Source: an uncultured Mordavella sp.
GTDB taxonomy: Bacteria > Bacillota > Clostridia > Lachnospirales > Lachnospiraceae
Assembly: GCA_902406105.1 (NCBI GenBank)
Contig: CABPCP010000009.1
Coordinates: 1-54,923, forward strand
Length of the DNA stretch: 54,923 bases
Direction: 5' to 3'
Shown here: in pieces, positions 27,113-35,015 of the stretch
How positions within the stretch are numbered: the stretch's first letter is position 1
How the letters are laid out: the number at the start of each line of letters is the position of its first letter
The notes under the pieces: model-generated
The model's input: only the letters and a program-made list of their open reading frames with translations
The model's database searches: none
Told to the model about the DNA's origin: nothing
Program-made: the position numbers and the translations under genes

Positions 27113-28015
27113 ATGGAATACTTAAAAGGACTTGAACATTATAAAGATACCCGCAGATCCGCGGTTACGTTTGGTAAGTTTGACGGGCTTCACAGAGGCC
27201 ATCAGACTTTGATCCGCAAGGTGGCGCAGCTTAGGCAGACAGAACAGGTCCGCGCGGCAGTCTGCGCCTTCGATATGAAGCGGACTGGAATCCTTATGAC
27301 AAAGGAGGAGCGGGCGGCTCATCTGGAAGATTCTATGGATTATCTGGTGGAATGTCCCTTCTCAGAAGAACTTCGGAAAATGAGCGGGGAAGAATTCATC
27401 AAAGAGATCATCTGCGGAGTGTTCCACGCCAAATACGTGGTGGTGGGAACGGATTTTCATTTTGGATATGGGCAGGGCGGAGACGCGGATATGCTGAAAG
27501 AATATGCCGGGGCTTACGGTTATGAAGCCATCGTTCTGGAGAAAGAACGGTACCAGGGCAGGATCATCAGCAGCACCTATATCAAAGAATTGATGGCGGA
27601 AGGGAATATCCAGCTGGCGGACAAGCTGCTGGGGTATCCTTACAGCATCAAAGGAGTGGTGGAGCACGGCAGGAGACTTGGACGGACACTTGGATTCCCC
27701 ACCTTTAATGTAGAGTGGCCCCAGGCTAAGATTGTTCCTCCCAGAGGCGTGTATTTCAGCAGAACCTGGCTAGACGGCAAATGCTATGCCGGGATTACGA
27801 ATGTGGGAGTCAAACCAACAGTTTCCACAGAAGATAAAGTTTTGGCTGAAAGTTTTCTTTTTGACTATGAAGGCAGCGCCTATGGCAAAGAAGTCCGGGT
27901 GGAGCTTTTGGATTTCCGCAGGCCGGAAAGGAAATTCGCGGATATCCAGGAGATGAAAGCAGCAGTTGACCGGGATATCGAAAGCGGACGGGAATATTTT
28001 AGAAAAAATGCTTGA
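27113..28015 (+). CDS. ribF: Bifunctional riboflavin kinase / FAD synthetase
   Basis: Converts riboflavin to FMN and FMN to FAD. It is 300 aa. The N-terminal FAD synthetase domain has GKFDGLHRGHQTLI (the nucleotidyltransferase HxGH-type motif) and SSTYIKELMAEG; the C-terminal kinase domain (about 180-300) has RRLGRTLGFPTFN and the metal-binding PRGVYF. The ATG at 27113 is seven bases from AAGGG; an upstream in-frame TTG lies within truB. Last gene of the infB transcript before the rpsO promoter, whose -35 box overlaps its stop codon. Confidence 0.95.
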   Translation: MEYLKGLEHYKDTRRSAVTFGKFDGLHRGHQTLIRKVAQLRQTEQVRAAVCAFDMKRTGILMTKEERAAHLEDSMDYLVECPFSEELRKMSGEEFIKEIICGVFHAKYVVVGTDFHFGYGQGGDADMLKEYAGAYGYEAIVLEKERYQGRIISSTYIKELMAEGNIQLADKLLGYPYSIKGVVEHGRRLGRTLGFPTFNVEWPQAKIVPPRGVYFSRTWLDGKCYAGITNVGVKPTVSTEDKVLAESFLFDYEGSAYGKEVRVELLDFRRPERKFADIQEMKAAVDRDIESGREYFRKNA

Positions 28016-28041
28016 AGAAGGGCAGATGCGTGTGCTATACT
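28012..28041 (+). promoter_or_regulatory. rpsO promoter
   Basis: TTGAAG (28012-28017), an 18-base spacer and TATACT (28036-28041). It overlaps the ribF stop codon. Confidence 0.7.
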
Positions 28042-28049
28042 GTCCTAGT

Positions 28050-28136
28050 GACAGCAGCCGGTGTTCGGTAATCGGAAACTCCGACCATTACTTAATACCT
28101 GGCGTTTAGATGAAGTTTATAAAGGAGGAGACTAGA
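28050..28136 (+). promoter_or_regulatory. Structured rpsO leader, candidate S15 feedback site
   Basis: The leader folds into nested stems: GCCGG with CCTGGC at the base (28057-28061 and 28099-28103, one G-U pair), GTAAT with ATTAC, and CGGA with TCCG at the tip. AAGGAGGAG of rpsO follows at 28121-28129. S15 leaders are known autoregulatory elements in several bacterial groups; which class this belongs to is open. Confidence 0.5.
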
Positions 28137-28403
28137 ATGATCTCAAAAGAACAGAAAGAACAGATTATCGCTGAGTATGGAAGAAGCGAGGGAGACACAG
28201 GTTCACCGGAGGTTCAGGTAGCGATCCTGACAGCAAGGATCAATGACCTGACAGAGCACTTCAAGAACAATCCGAAGGATCATCATTCCAGAAGAGGACT
28301 TCTGAAGATGGTAGGACAGAGAAGAGGACTTCTGGCATATCTGAAGAAGATCGACATCGAGAGATATCGTTCACTGATCGAGAGACTTGGATTGAGAAAG
28401 TAA
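28137..28403 (+). CDS. rpsO: Small ribosomal subunit protein uS15
   Basis: 16S rRNA-binding protein of the 30S platform. The 88-aa length and the conserved core ([36 protein letters not shown]) are diagnostic. The ATG follows AAAGGAGGAG. It precedes pnp, as in many bacteria, with a long palindrome between them. Confidence 0.97.
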   Translation: MISKEQKEQIIAEYGRSEGDTGSPEVQVAILTARINDLTEHFKNNPKDHHSRRGLLKMVGQRRGLLAYLKKIDIERYRSLIERLGLRK

Positions 28404-28411
28404 TTCTTTTC

Positions 28412-28451
28412 ATTAGGGACGGGGTATTTTTAAAAATACCCCGTCCCTAAT
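28412..28451. repeat. 40-base perfect palindrome between rpsO and pnp
   Basis: Twenty bases, ATTAGGGACGGGGTATTTTT, are followed directly by their exact complement. It begins nine bases after the rpsO stop codon and may end rpsO transcripts, although no T-run follows. Its architecture (ATT edges, G/C block with GACG, A/T centre) resembles the hairpins at 6179, 7099 and 37237. The base after its end begins the pnp -35 box. Confidence 0.9.
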
Positions 28452-28479
28452 TGCGTTATTCTGGCAGATATGATACAAT
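28451..28479 (+). promoter_or_regulatory. pnp promoter
   Basis: TTGCGT (28451-28456), a 17-base spacer and TACAAT (28474-28479). The first T is the last base of the palindrome at 28412-28451. Confidence 0.65.
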
Positions 28480-28494
28480 AACTAAGATTATGGG

Positions 28495-28578
28495 CAGGGA
28501 GAGACTCCGAGACCACTGAAAAGTATATTTTCTTTTCGCAAAGTGTATTTTTCAGTAGTTTCGGCGCTCCCTTCCCTG
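28495..28578 (+). promoter_or_regulatory. Long stem-loop in the pnp leader
   Basis: CCGAGACCACTGAAAA (28507-28522) pairs with TTTTCAGTAGTTTCGG (28549-28564) with one mismatch and one G-U pair. Below it AGGGAG pairs with CTCCCT (28496-28501, 28567-28572). In E. coli the pnp leader stem is cut by RNase III and mediates autoregulation by PNPase; a similar role here is inferred. Confidence 0.7.
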
Positions 28579-28604
28579 AAGAAAAAAAGATAAAGGAGAC
28601 CACT

Positions 28605-30692
28605 ATGTACAAAAAGTATGAAATGGAACTTGCCGGCAGAACGCTGCGCGTGGATGTGGACCGGGTAGCGAAGCAGGCAAATGGAGCGGTGCTGATGCAT
28701 TATGGAGATACAACCGTGCTCTGTACGGCTACCGCCTCAGAGAAACCCAGGGAAGGAATCGACTTTTTCCCGCTCAGCGTGGAGTATAACGAGCGTCTGT
28801 ACGCAGTAGGAAAGATTCCGGGAGGTTTTAACAAGAGAGAGGGAAAGGCTTCTGAGAACGCGATCCTGACTTGCCGTGTGATCGATCGGCCCATGCGTCC
28901 GTTATTCCCAAAGGATTACCGCAATGACGTAACGCTGGAGAATCTGGTATTGTCTGTAGATCAGGACTGTTCCCCGGAATTGACGGCTATGCTGGGAGCG
29001 GCGATTGCCACTACCATCTCAGACATTCCTTTTGACGGCCCGATTTCTTCTACTCAAGTGGGACTGGTCGACGGCGAACTGGTATTCAACCCGACAGCGG
29101 CCCAGAGAGAAGTCTCCAAACTGTCTCTGACGGTTGCGTCTACCAAAGAGAAAGTGATCATGATCGAGGCTGGGGCGGAGGAAGTTCCGGAACAGCAGAT
29201 GATCGACGCGATTTTTGCCGCGCATGAGCTGAACCAGAAGGTGATCGCGTTCATCGAGACCATCGTGGCAGAGTGCGGAAAACCGAAACATTCTTATGAG
29301 AGCTGCGCGGTTCCGGAAGAATTGTTCGAGGCAATTAAGGAGATCGTGCCTCCGGCTCAGATGGAAGAAGCGGTATTTACTGATGAAAAGCAGGTAAGAG
29401 AGGAAAATATCCGCCAGATCACGGAAAAGCTGGAAGAAGCTTTCGCAGAGAAAGAAGATTGGCTGGAAGTGCTTGGAGAAGCGGTATATCAGTATCAGAA
29501 GAAGACGGTGCGCAAGATGATCTTAAAGGATCACAAGCGTCCGGACGGAAGAGCGATTGACCAGATCCGGCCTTTGGCGGCAGAAGTAGATCTGATCCCG
29601 AGAGTCCACGGCTCTGCTATGTTTACCCGTGGACAGACCCAGATCTGTACGATTACTACACTGGCTCCCCTTGCGGAGGCCCAGAGACTGGACGGATTGG
29701 ATGAGGCGGAGACTTCCAAGAGATATATGCATCATTATAATTTCCCTTCCTATTCTGTGGGAGAGACTAGACCTTCCAGAGGACCGGGACGCCGTGAGAT
29801 CGGACACGGAGCGTTGGCAGAGCGCGCCCTTCTCCCGGTACTGCCGGATGAGACAGAGTTCCCTTACGCGATCCGTACCGTATCAGAGACCTTCGAGTCC
29901 AACGGATCTACCTCTCAGGCCAGCGTGTGCGCTTCCTCTATGTCCCTGATGGCTGCGGGAGTGCCGATCAAGTCTGCGGTGGCAGGTATTTCTGCCGGAC
30001 TGGTGACCGGTGAGACCGATGATGATTATCTGGTGCTGACCGATATCCAGGGACTGGAAGATTTCTTTGGAGACATGGACTTCAAGGTGGCTGGAACCCA
30101 TGAAGGGATCACCGCGATCCAGATGGATATTAAGATCCACGGCCTGACCAGACCGATCATCGAGGAGGCGATCGCGGCCACAAGGAAGGCAAGACTGTAC
30201 ATCTTAGATGAAGTGATGGCAAAGACTATCGCCGAGCCAAGACCGGAAGTAGGGCCGTACGCTCCGAAGATCATCCAGATGCAGATCGATCCTCAGAAGA
30301 TTGGCGATGTGGTAGGCCAGAGAGGAAAAACCATCAACGCGATCATCGAGCAGACTGGAGTGAAGATCGATATTGAGGACGATGGCTCCGTATCCATCTG
30401 CGGAACAGAAGCGGCAAGCATGGAAGAGGCCCGCAAGCTGATCCATATCATTGTCACCGATTTTGAGGCGGGACAGGTATTGGAAGGAAAGGTAGTCAGC
30501 ATCAAAGAGTTCGGCGCGTTCCTGGAATTCGCGCCGGGCAAAGAAGGAATGGTGCATATCTCCAAACTTGCGAAAGAAAGAGTCAACCATGTGGAAGATG
30601 TACTGACACTGGGCGATGTTGTAAAAGTTGTATGCCTTGGAAAAGACAAGATGGGAAGATTCTCATTCAGTATGAAGGATGTAGCGGAATAA
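28605..30692 (+). CDS. pnp: Polyribonucleotide nucleotidyltransferase (PNPase)
   Basis: Phosphorolytic 3'-to-5' exoribonuclease of RNA turnover. It is 695 aa: two RNase PH domains (about 1-215 and 300-530), a linking helical domain, a KH domain (about 548-610, with IGDVVGQRGKTINAII) and an S1 domain (about 618-690, with VVSIKEFGAFLEFAPGKEG). The active-site region ...LEDFFGDMDFKVAGT carries the conserved aspartates. AAAGGAG precedes the ATG. Confidence 0.97.
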   Translation: MYKKYEMELAGRTLRVDVDRVAKQANGAVLMHYGDTTVLCTATASEKPREGIDFFPLSVEYNERLYAVGKIPGGFNKREGKASENAILTCRVIDRPMRPLFPKDYRNDVTLENLVLSVDQDCSPELTAMLGAAIATTISDIPFDGPISSTQVGLVDGELVFNPTAAQREVSKLSLTVASTKEKVIMIEAGAEEVPEQQMIDAIFAAHELNQKVIAFIETIVAECGKPKHSYESCAVPEELFEAIKEIVPPAQMEEAVFTDEKQVREENIRQITEKLEEAFAEKEDWLEVLGEAVYQYQKKTVRKMILKDHKRPDGRAIDQIRPLAAEVDLIPRVHGSAMFTRGQTQICTITTLAPLAEAQRLDGLDEAETSKRYMHHYNFPSYSVGETRPSRGPGRREIGHGALAERALLPVLPDETEFPYAIRTVSETFESNGSTSQASVCASSMSLMAAGVPIKSAVAGISAGLVTGETDDDYLVLTDIQGLEDFFGDMDFKVAGTHEGITAIQMDIKIHGLTRPIIEEAIAATRKARLYILDEVMAKTIAEPRPEVGPYAPKIIQMQIDPQKIGDVVGQRGKTINAIIEQTGVKIDIEDDGSVSICGTEAASMEEARKLIHIIVTDFEAGQVLEGKVVSIKEFGAFLEFAPGKEGMVHISKLAKERVNHVEDVLTLGDVVKVVCLGKDKMGRFSFSMKDVAE

Positions 30693-30740
30693 GCCGTCTT
30701 TCTGACAGAATAGAATAAAAGGATCCATAAAGAGCATAGG

Positions 30741-30776
30741 AACCCCGTAACCGTGTGAGACGGATACGGGGTTTTT
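30741..30776 (+). terminator. Terminator after pnp
   Basis: Stem AACCCCGTA/TACGGGGTT with an inner CCGT/ACGG pairing, then TTTTT. Confidence 0.9.
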
Positions 30777-30810
30777 CAAAAAGAAAAATTCAGAAGAAGG
30801 AGGAATGGTT

Positions 30811-31341
30811 ATGCAGTATGTCAGTCATTATCAGTCGCCTATAGGCAGGATCTTGCTGGCGGCAGACGAAACATGCCTTACCGGATTATGGTTTGAAGGA
30901 CAGAAATATTTTGGGCTTCATCTTGACAAAGAGCGGGAAGAAAAAGAGATTCCCCTATTTCAAGCGGCGAAACAGTGGCTGGACATTTATTTCTCGGGAG
31001 AAGAGCCGCGGATTCCCCTGCCGCTCCACTTAAGAGGAACAGATTTCCAGAAAGAAGTATGGGAAATCCTCCGTACGATCCCTTACGGTCAGACTATGAC
31101 CTATGGAGAGATTGCCGGCAGACTGGCCGGAAAAAGAGGGGGAAAGAAGGTGTCCGCCCGGGCGGTAGGCGGAGCGGTGGGCCATAACCAGATCTCTATC
31201 ATCGTACCCTGCCACCGGGTGGTAGGGGCCAATGGCAGCCTGACAGGGTATGCAGGGGGAATCGAGAAAAAGGTGAAGCTACTAGAGCTGGAAAAGGCGG
31301 ATGACCAGTTCTTATTTCCCGGCGGGAGGGCGCGGATGTGA
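30811..31341 (+). CDS. ogt: Methylated-DNA-protein cysteine methyltransferase
   Basis: Repairs O6-alkylguanine by transferring the alkyl group to its own cysteine, a suicide reaction. It is 176 aa; the acceptor Cys134 lies in IVPCHRVVG. The DNA-binding helix region (IPYGQTMTYGEIAGRLA) precedes it. ATG 30811 is seven bases from GGAGG at 30799-30803; the ATG at 30805 is too close to it. No Ada-type regulator domain is present. The stop overlaps the start of the LysR gene, so the two may be cotranscribed although their roles look unrelated. Confidence 0.93.
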   Translation: MQYVSHYQSPIGRILLAADETCLTGLWFEGQKYFGLHLDKEREEKEIPLFQAAKQWLDIYFSGEEPRIPLPLHLRGTDFQKEVWEILRTIPYGQTMTYGEIAGRLAGKRGGKKVSARAVGGAVGHNQISIIVPCHRVVGANGSLTGYAGGIEKKVKLLELEKADDQFLFPGGRARM

Positions 31342-32210
31342 GCAGTATATGGAAGTATAAATATTTTGTAGATGTGATCGAGAACAGGAGTTTTACAAAA
31401 GCGGGCAACATCAACTATGTGTCTCAGACGGCCATCAGCCAGAACATCTCATCTCTGGAGAAAATGGCGGGCGGAAAACTGATCAACCGGGGCAAGGGCG
31501 AGGTAGTTCCCACAGAGTTGGGACAGATCGTGTACCGCCGGGCTAAGGAGATGCTGGAGATAGAGGCGCGGATGACGCGGGAGATTGAGCAATTTCGGAA
31601 TCGGGAGGTGACGTACATCGGAATTGACAGCGCTATCAACAAGAAGATGTGGATGACTTATGAGCAGGTGTATGATCCCAATTTCCTGAGGGTTGGTGAG
31701 AAGATGGAGTGTTACAATCTGGATAATATGATCGGAGCCCGGATGATGAAGAACCATGAACTGGACGTGTTCATCGGCTACGAAAACCAGGCGCTGGAGG
31801 ATGAGCCTGGGGTGGCGGGGGAGAATCTAACCGGTTCCCGGATCGGTGTCTATGTGGGTAAGAATACTACGATCCCTTACGGACCGCTCCGGCTGGATGA
31901 CCTGCGGGGGCATCGGTGCTATCTGGCCTCCTCCTACAGCTGCAGCGTCCAGGAGGAAGCTCGCGGCCGCCTGGAGGACGGGTGTCGGTTCATCGAGGTG
32001 AAGAATGTGGAGACCATGAAGATCAAGGTGGAGTTTAACGATGCCTTCGCCTTTGTAGACAGCCGTTACTTTTGGCGCGGGGACGGGGAGATCCGACAGC
32101 TGGCGGACTATGAGGAGACATGCGCGATTCGGCTTTATTATTTCCGCGCGTCGGAGAAAAAGAATGTATCGAAATTCATTAAGATATTGAAAGATAAAAT
32201 GGAAGAATAA
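31338..32210 (+). CDS. LysR family transcriptional regulator
   Basis: A 290-aa LysR-type regulator. The N-terminal winged helix-turn-helix (residues 1-60) reads YFVDVIENRSFTKAG, then VSQTAISQNISSLEK and the wing PTELG. The effector-binding domain follows from about residue 88 (YIGIDSAI). GTG 31338 is eight bases from GGGAGGG and overlaps the ogt stop. It is followed by a peptide transporter and two peptidases, so it may sense peptides or amino acids and activate those genes; this is inferred from position only. LysR regulators usually bind an imperfect palindrome upstream of their target, and one candidate lies at 32244-32252. Confidence 0.9.
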   Translation: MSSIWKYKYFVDVIENRSFTKAGNINYVSQTAISQNISSLEKMAGGKLINRGKGEVVPTELGQIVYRRAKEMLEIEARMTREIEQFRNREVTYIGIDSAINKKMWMTYEQVYDPNFLRVGEKMECYNLDNMIGARMMKNHELDVFIGYENQALEDEPGVAGENLTGSRIGVYVGKNTTIPYGPLRLDDLRGHRCYLASSYSCSVQEEARGRLEDGCRFIEVKNVETMKIKVEFNDAFAFVDSRYFWRGDGEIRQLADYEETCAIRLYYFRASEKKNVSKFIKILKDKMEE

Positions 32211-32243
32211 CTTTTCCTTATCACTGCATAGCTTTTTCTTGTT

Positions 32244-32283
32244 TGAGTCTCAGGTGGTACAGATGTAGAATTTTAGGTATGAT
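32244..32283 (+). promoter_or_regulatory. Transporter promoter with candidate LysR site
   Basis: TATGAT (32278-32283) has only a weak -35, TGGTAC (32255-32260), 17 bases upstream, as expected for an activated promoter. The palindrome TGAGTCTCA (32244-32252) lies just before the -35. Confidence 0.35.
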
Positions 32284-32310
32284 GCTGAACGTTAGGAGGA
32301 AATGAGAAAA

Positions 32311-33705
32311 ATGGGAGAAAGTACAACAGCAGTGAAGAAAAAGCACCCTTGGGGCTTTTATGTCTGCAATCTGACATTCACGTTTGAAAGACTGGCTTAC
32401 TACGGGGCAAAGCCAATTTTGCTACTGTTTCTGATCAAGGCGGTGGGAGAGGGCGGTCTGGGGATCGACAATGCGCAGGCTGCCGTGATCGCGGCCAACC
32501 TGACAGCCTATACTTACCTGGCGCCGATCATTGGCGGCTACATCAGCGACCGCTGGCTGGGAGCCAGATACGCCATCCCTTTAGGAAGCGTTATCATGGC
32601 TATTGGCTACCTGATCGGCTGGAAGGCGGCGAACGCGGCTATGGTGAACTTGATGGTGATCGTCATCTCTATCGGAACCGGATTCTTCAAGGGCAATCTG
32701 TCCGCGATACAGGGACGTATGTATGATGATAAGAGTATGCTGGATTCCGCGTTTTCAATCCAGTATTCTTTTGTAAATATCGGCTCCTTTGTGGGATCTG
32801 TGGCAACGGGCTACCTGTATCTGAATACATTTAAAAACGGCGATGTGTTAGGATTCCGTCAGTGTTTCTTCTTAAGCGCCGTATTCTGCCTGATCGCTGC
32901 CGTATGGTTTGTGGCAAACTGGAAATCTCTTCAGGGCCAGGGCAAAAAACCCTTTAAATACCTGACAGACACTCAGGGCAATATCATCGGCGAGGACAGC
33001 AAGAAGGACAAGAAGAAAGAAAAGTCCGCTGAGCCTCTGACACGAGCGGAGAAGAGACGAGTGTGGGCCATCATCCTTGTGTCTGCTTTCTCTATTATCT
33101 TTTGGCTGTTCTACTACCAGAACGAGCTGGCGCTGACCATCTATATGACCGAGTACGTGGATATGCACCTGGCAGGGATCGAGATTGCGCCGGGCTGGAT
33201 CAACACCTCTCTTAACGGACTGCTGTGCGTGGCGCTTGGCGGTGTGATGGCGGCTGTTTGGAGAAAGCTTTCCGAGAGACCCCAGGGCGACCTGAACATG
33301 TTCCAGAAGATTGGATTAAGTTTCTTGTTCCTTGGATGTGCCTTCGGAGTGGTCGTGCTGGCAGAGTTCACCCGCGGCGTGGGTTCACCGGCTGGCAATA
33401 AGGTAAGTGTACTGTGGATGGTAGGATTTGTATTTCTTCTGACTATCGGCGAGATGTGCTTCTCACCGCTTCGCAACGCCTTCGTCAGCAAGTACGCGCC
33501 GAAGAAATACCTGTCCCTTCTCATGGGCGTTATCACGGTGGCGACATTCTGCGCTTCCAAGTTAAGCCCTTATGTTCAGGTGATCATCGAGAACATGAAT
33601 ATCTTTCCGGTTCTCGTGGCAATCTTCATTCTTCTTCTTCTGTGCGCGCTCTTCATGGTTGCGACAAACAAGAAGCTGAACAAGCTGGTGGAAGACGAGG
33701 ATTAA
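32311..33705 (+). CDS. POT/PTR family proton-dependent peptide transporter
   Basis: Proton-coupled importer of di- and tripeptides in the cytoplasmic membrane. It is 464 aa with about 12-14 hydrophobic segments. The family signature appears as FTFERLAYYGAKPILLLFL (the E-x-x-E-R-F-x-Y-Y-G region in a variant without the first Glu), with GGYISDRWLGARYAI and the later SPLRNAFVSKYAPKKY. A charged, Lys-rich cytoplasmic loop at about 220-250 splits the two halves. ATG 32311 is preferred; the ATG at 32302 is only two bases from AGGAGG. The next genes encode PepT and an aminopeptidase, which would digest the imported peptides. Confidence 0.88.
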   Translation: MGESTTAVKKKHPWGFYVCNLTFTFERLAYYGAKPILLLFLIKAVGEGGLGIDNAQAAVIAANLTAYTYLAPIIGGYISDRWLGARYAIPLGSVIMAIGYLIGWKAANAAMVNLMVIVISIGTGFFKGNLSAIQGRMYDDKSMLDSAFSIQYSFVNIGSFVGSVATGYLYLNTFKNGDVLGFRQCFFLSAVFCLIAAVWFVANWKSLQGQGKKPFKYLTDTQGNIIGEDSKKDKKKEKSAEPLTRAEKRRVWAIILVSAFSIIFWLFYYQNELALTIYMTEYVDMHLAGIEIAPGWINTSLNGLLCVALGGVMAAVWRKLSERPQGDLNMFQKIGLSFLFLGCAFGVVVLAEFTRGVGSPAGNKVSVLWMVGFVFLLTIGEMCFSPLRNAFVSKYAPKKYLSLLMGVITVATFCASKLSPYVQVIIENMNIFPVLVAIFILLLLCALFMVATNKKLNKLVEDED

Positions 33706-33725
33706 TAAAATAGAACGAACATAAA

Positions 33726-33764
33726 AATGTCAGGGCCGCAAGAAGACGCGGATCCCTGGCATTT
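33726..33764 (+). promoter_or_regulatory. Hairpin between the transporter gene and pepT
   Basis: ATGTCAGGG pairs with CCCTGGCAT (one G-U pair), with CCGC/GCGG pairing inside the loop. Only a short T-run follows (CATTTC), so it may be a weak terminator or a processing site that adjusts the transporter to peptidase ratio. Confidence 0.45.
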
Positions 33765-33786
33765 CAAGAATAAGGAGGAAAAAGCT

Positions 33787-35013
33787 ATGAAGGCATATGA
33801 GAGATTTTTAAGGTACGTAAATGTCTGGACGACAAGTGACGAAACGAGCGAGACGGTTCCGTCCACCCAGAGACAGTTTGAACTGGGCAGGCTTCTTGCG
33901 CAGGAGTTAAAGGACATTGGTGTTGAAAAAGTGGAACTCAACGACATGTGCTACCTCTACGCGGAGATTCCGGCCACTCCCGGCTATGAGGACAAGCCGG
34001 CCATCGGTCTTATCGCCCATATGGATACTGTGATGGATTTCCCCGGAAAGGATATCCATCCGCAGTTCACCAAGAACTACAACGGAGAGGACGTGAAACT
34101 GGGAGAGAGCGGGAAAGTGCTCTCTGTCAAAGAGTTCCCGCATCTGAAGAACATGAAAGGGAGAACCCTTATCACCACAGACGGAACTACGCTCCTGGGC
34201 GCGGACGACAAGGCGGGCATAGCGGAGATCATCACAGCGGCGGATGAGATCCTGAAGGAGAATATCCCCCATGGAAAGATCTGTATTGGCTTTACCCCGG
34301 ATGAAGAGATAGCGCGGGGCGCTAAAAACTTCGATGTGGAACGCTTTGGCGCAGATTTTGCCTATACGCTGGACGGAGATATCGAAGGCGAGATTCAGTT
34401 TGAGAATTTTAACGCATCCACAGCATATTTTACAATCCACGGTGTGAACGTGCACACTGGCAGCGCAAAAGGAATCCTGGTGAACTCCCAGCTCATCGGC
34501 ATGGAGATTCAGTCCAGACTGCCGGACGAGCGGCCGGAAACAACGGAAGGGTACGAGGGGTTCTTCCATCTGATGGCTTTCAATGGGAATACGGAGAAGA
34601 CGCAGATGCGGTATTTAGTTCGCGACCACAGCGGAGAAAAATTTAAGCAGCGTCATGAGACCTTGCGCCGGATCCAAAAGGAAATGAACGAGAAGTACGG
34701 CGAGGGAACGGTAGAGCTGGAGATCGCGGAGTCTTACTACAATATGCGGGAGAAGATTGAACCCTGCATGCATCTGGTTGACATTGCCAAGAAGGCTATC
34801 ACAGACGCGGGGCTTACACCGGATATTTCCCCGGTGCGCGGCGGCACGGATGGAGCGAGACTCAGCTTCAAGGGGCTGCCGTGTCCGAATCTTGGGACAG
34901 GCGGATCCGCGTTCCATGGCCCCTTTGAACACATCACAGTAGAGGGTATGGATCTGGCAGTAGGCATTGTTAAAGATATTCTGAAGAGCTACGCCGCATA
35001 TGAGGAGAAATAG
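33787..35013 (+). CDS. pepT: Peptidase T (tripeptide aminopeptidase)
   Basis: Zinc M20 peptidase that removes the N-terminal residue from tripeptides in the cytosol. It is 408 aa. Metal ligands appear as AHMDTVMDF (His78, Asp80), GADDKAGIAEI, the catalytic FTPDEEIARGA and TLDGD. ATG 33787 is eight bases from AAGGAGG; a longer upstream frame runs through the intergenic hairpin. Ends two bases before the M18 gene. Confidence 0.95.
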   Translation: MKAYERFLRYVNVWTTSDETSETVPSTQRQFELGRLLAQELKDIGVEKVELNDMCYLYAEIPATPGYEDKPAIGLIAHMDTVMDFPGKDIHPQFTKNYNGEDVKLGESGKVLSVKEFPHLKNMKGRTLITTDGTTLLGADDKAGIAEIITAADEILKENIPHGKICIGFTPDEEIARGAKNFDVERFGADFAYTLDGDIEGEIQFENFNASTAYFTIHGVNVHTGSAKGILVNSQLIGMEIQSRLPDERPETTEGYEGFFHLMAFNGNTEKTQMRYLVRDHSGEKFKQRHETLRRIQKEMNEKYGEGTVELEIAESYYNMREKIEPCMHLVDIAKKAITDAGLTPDISPVRGGTDGARLSFKGLPCPNLGTGGSAFHGPFEHITVEGMDLAVGIVKDILKSYAAYEEK

Positions 35014-35015
35014 AT

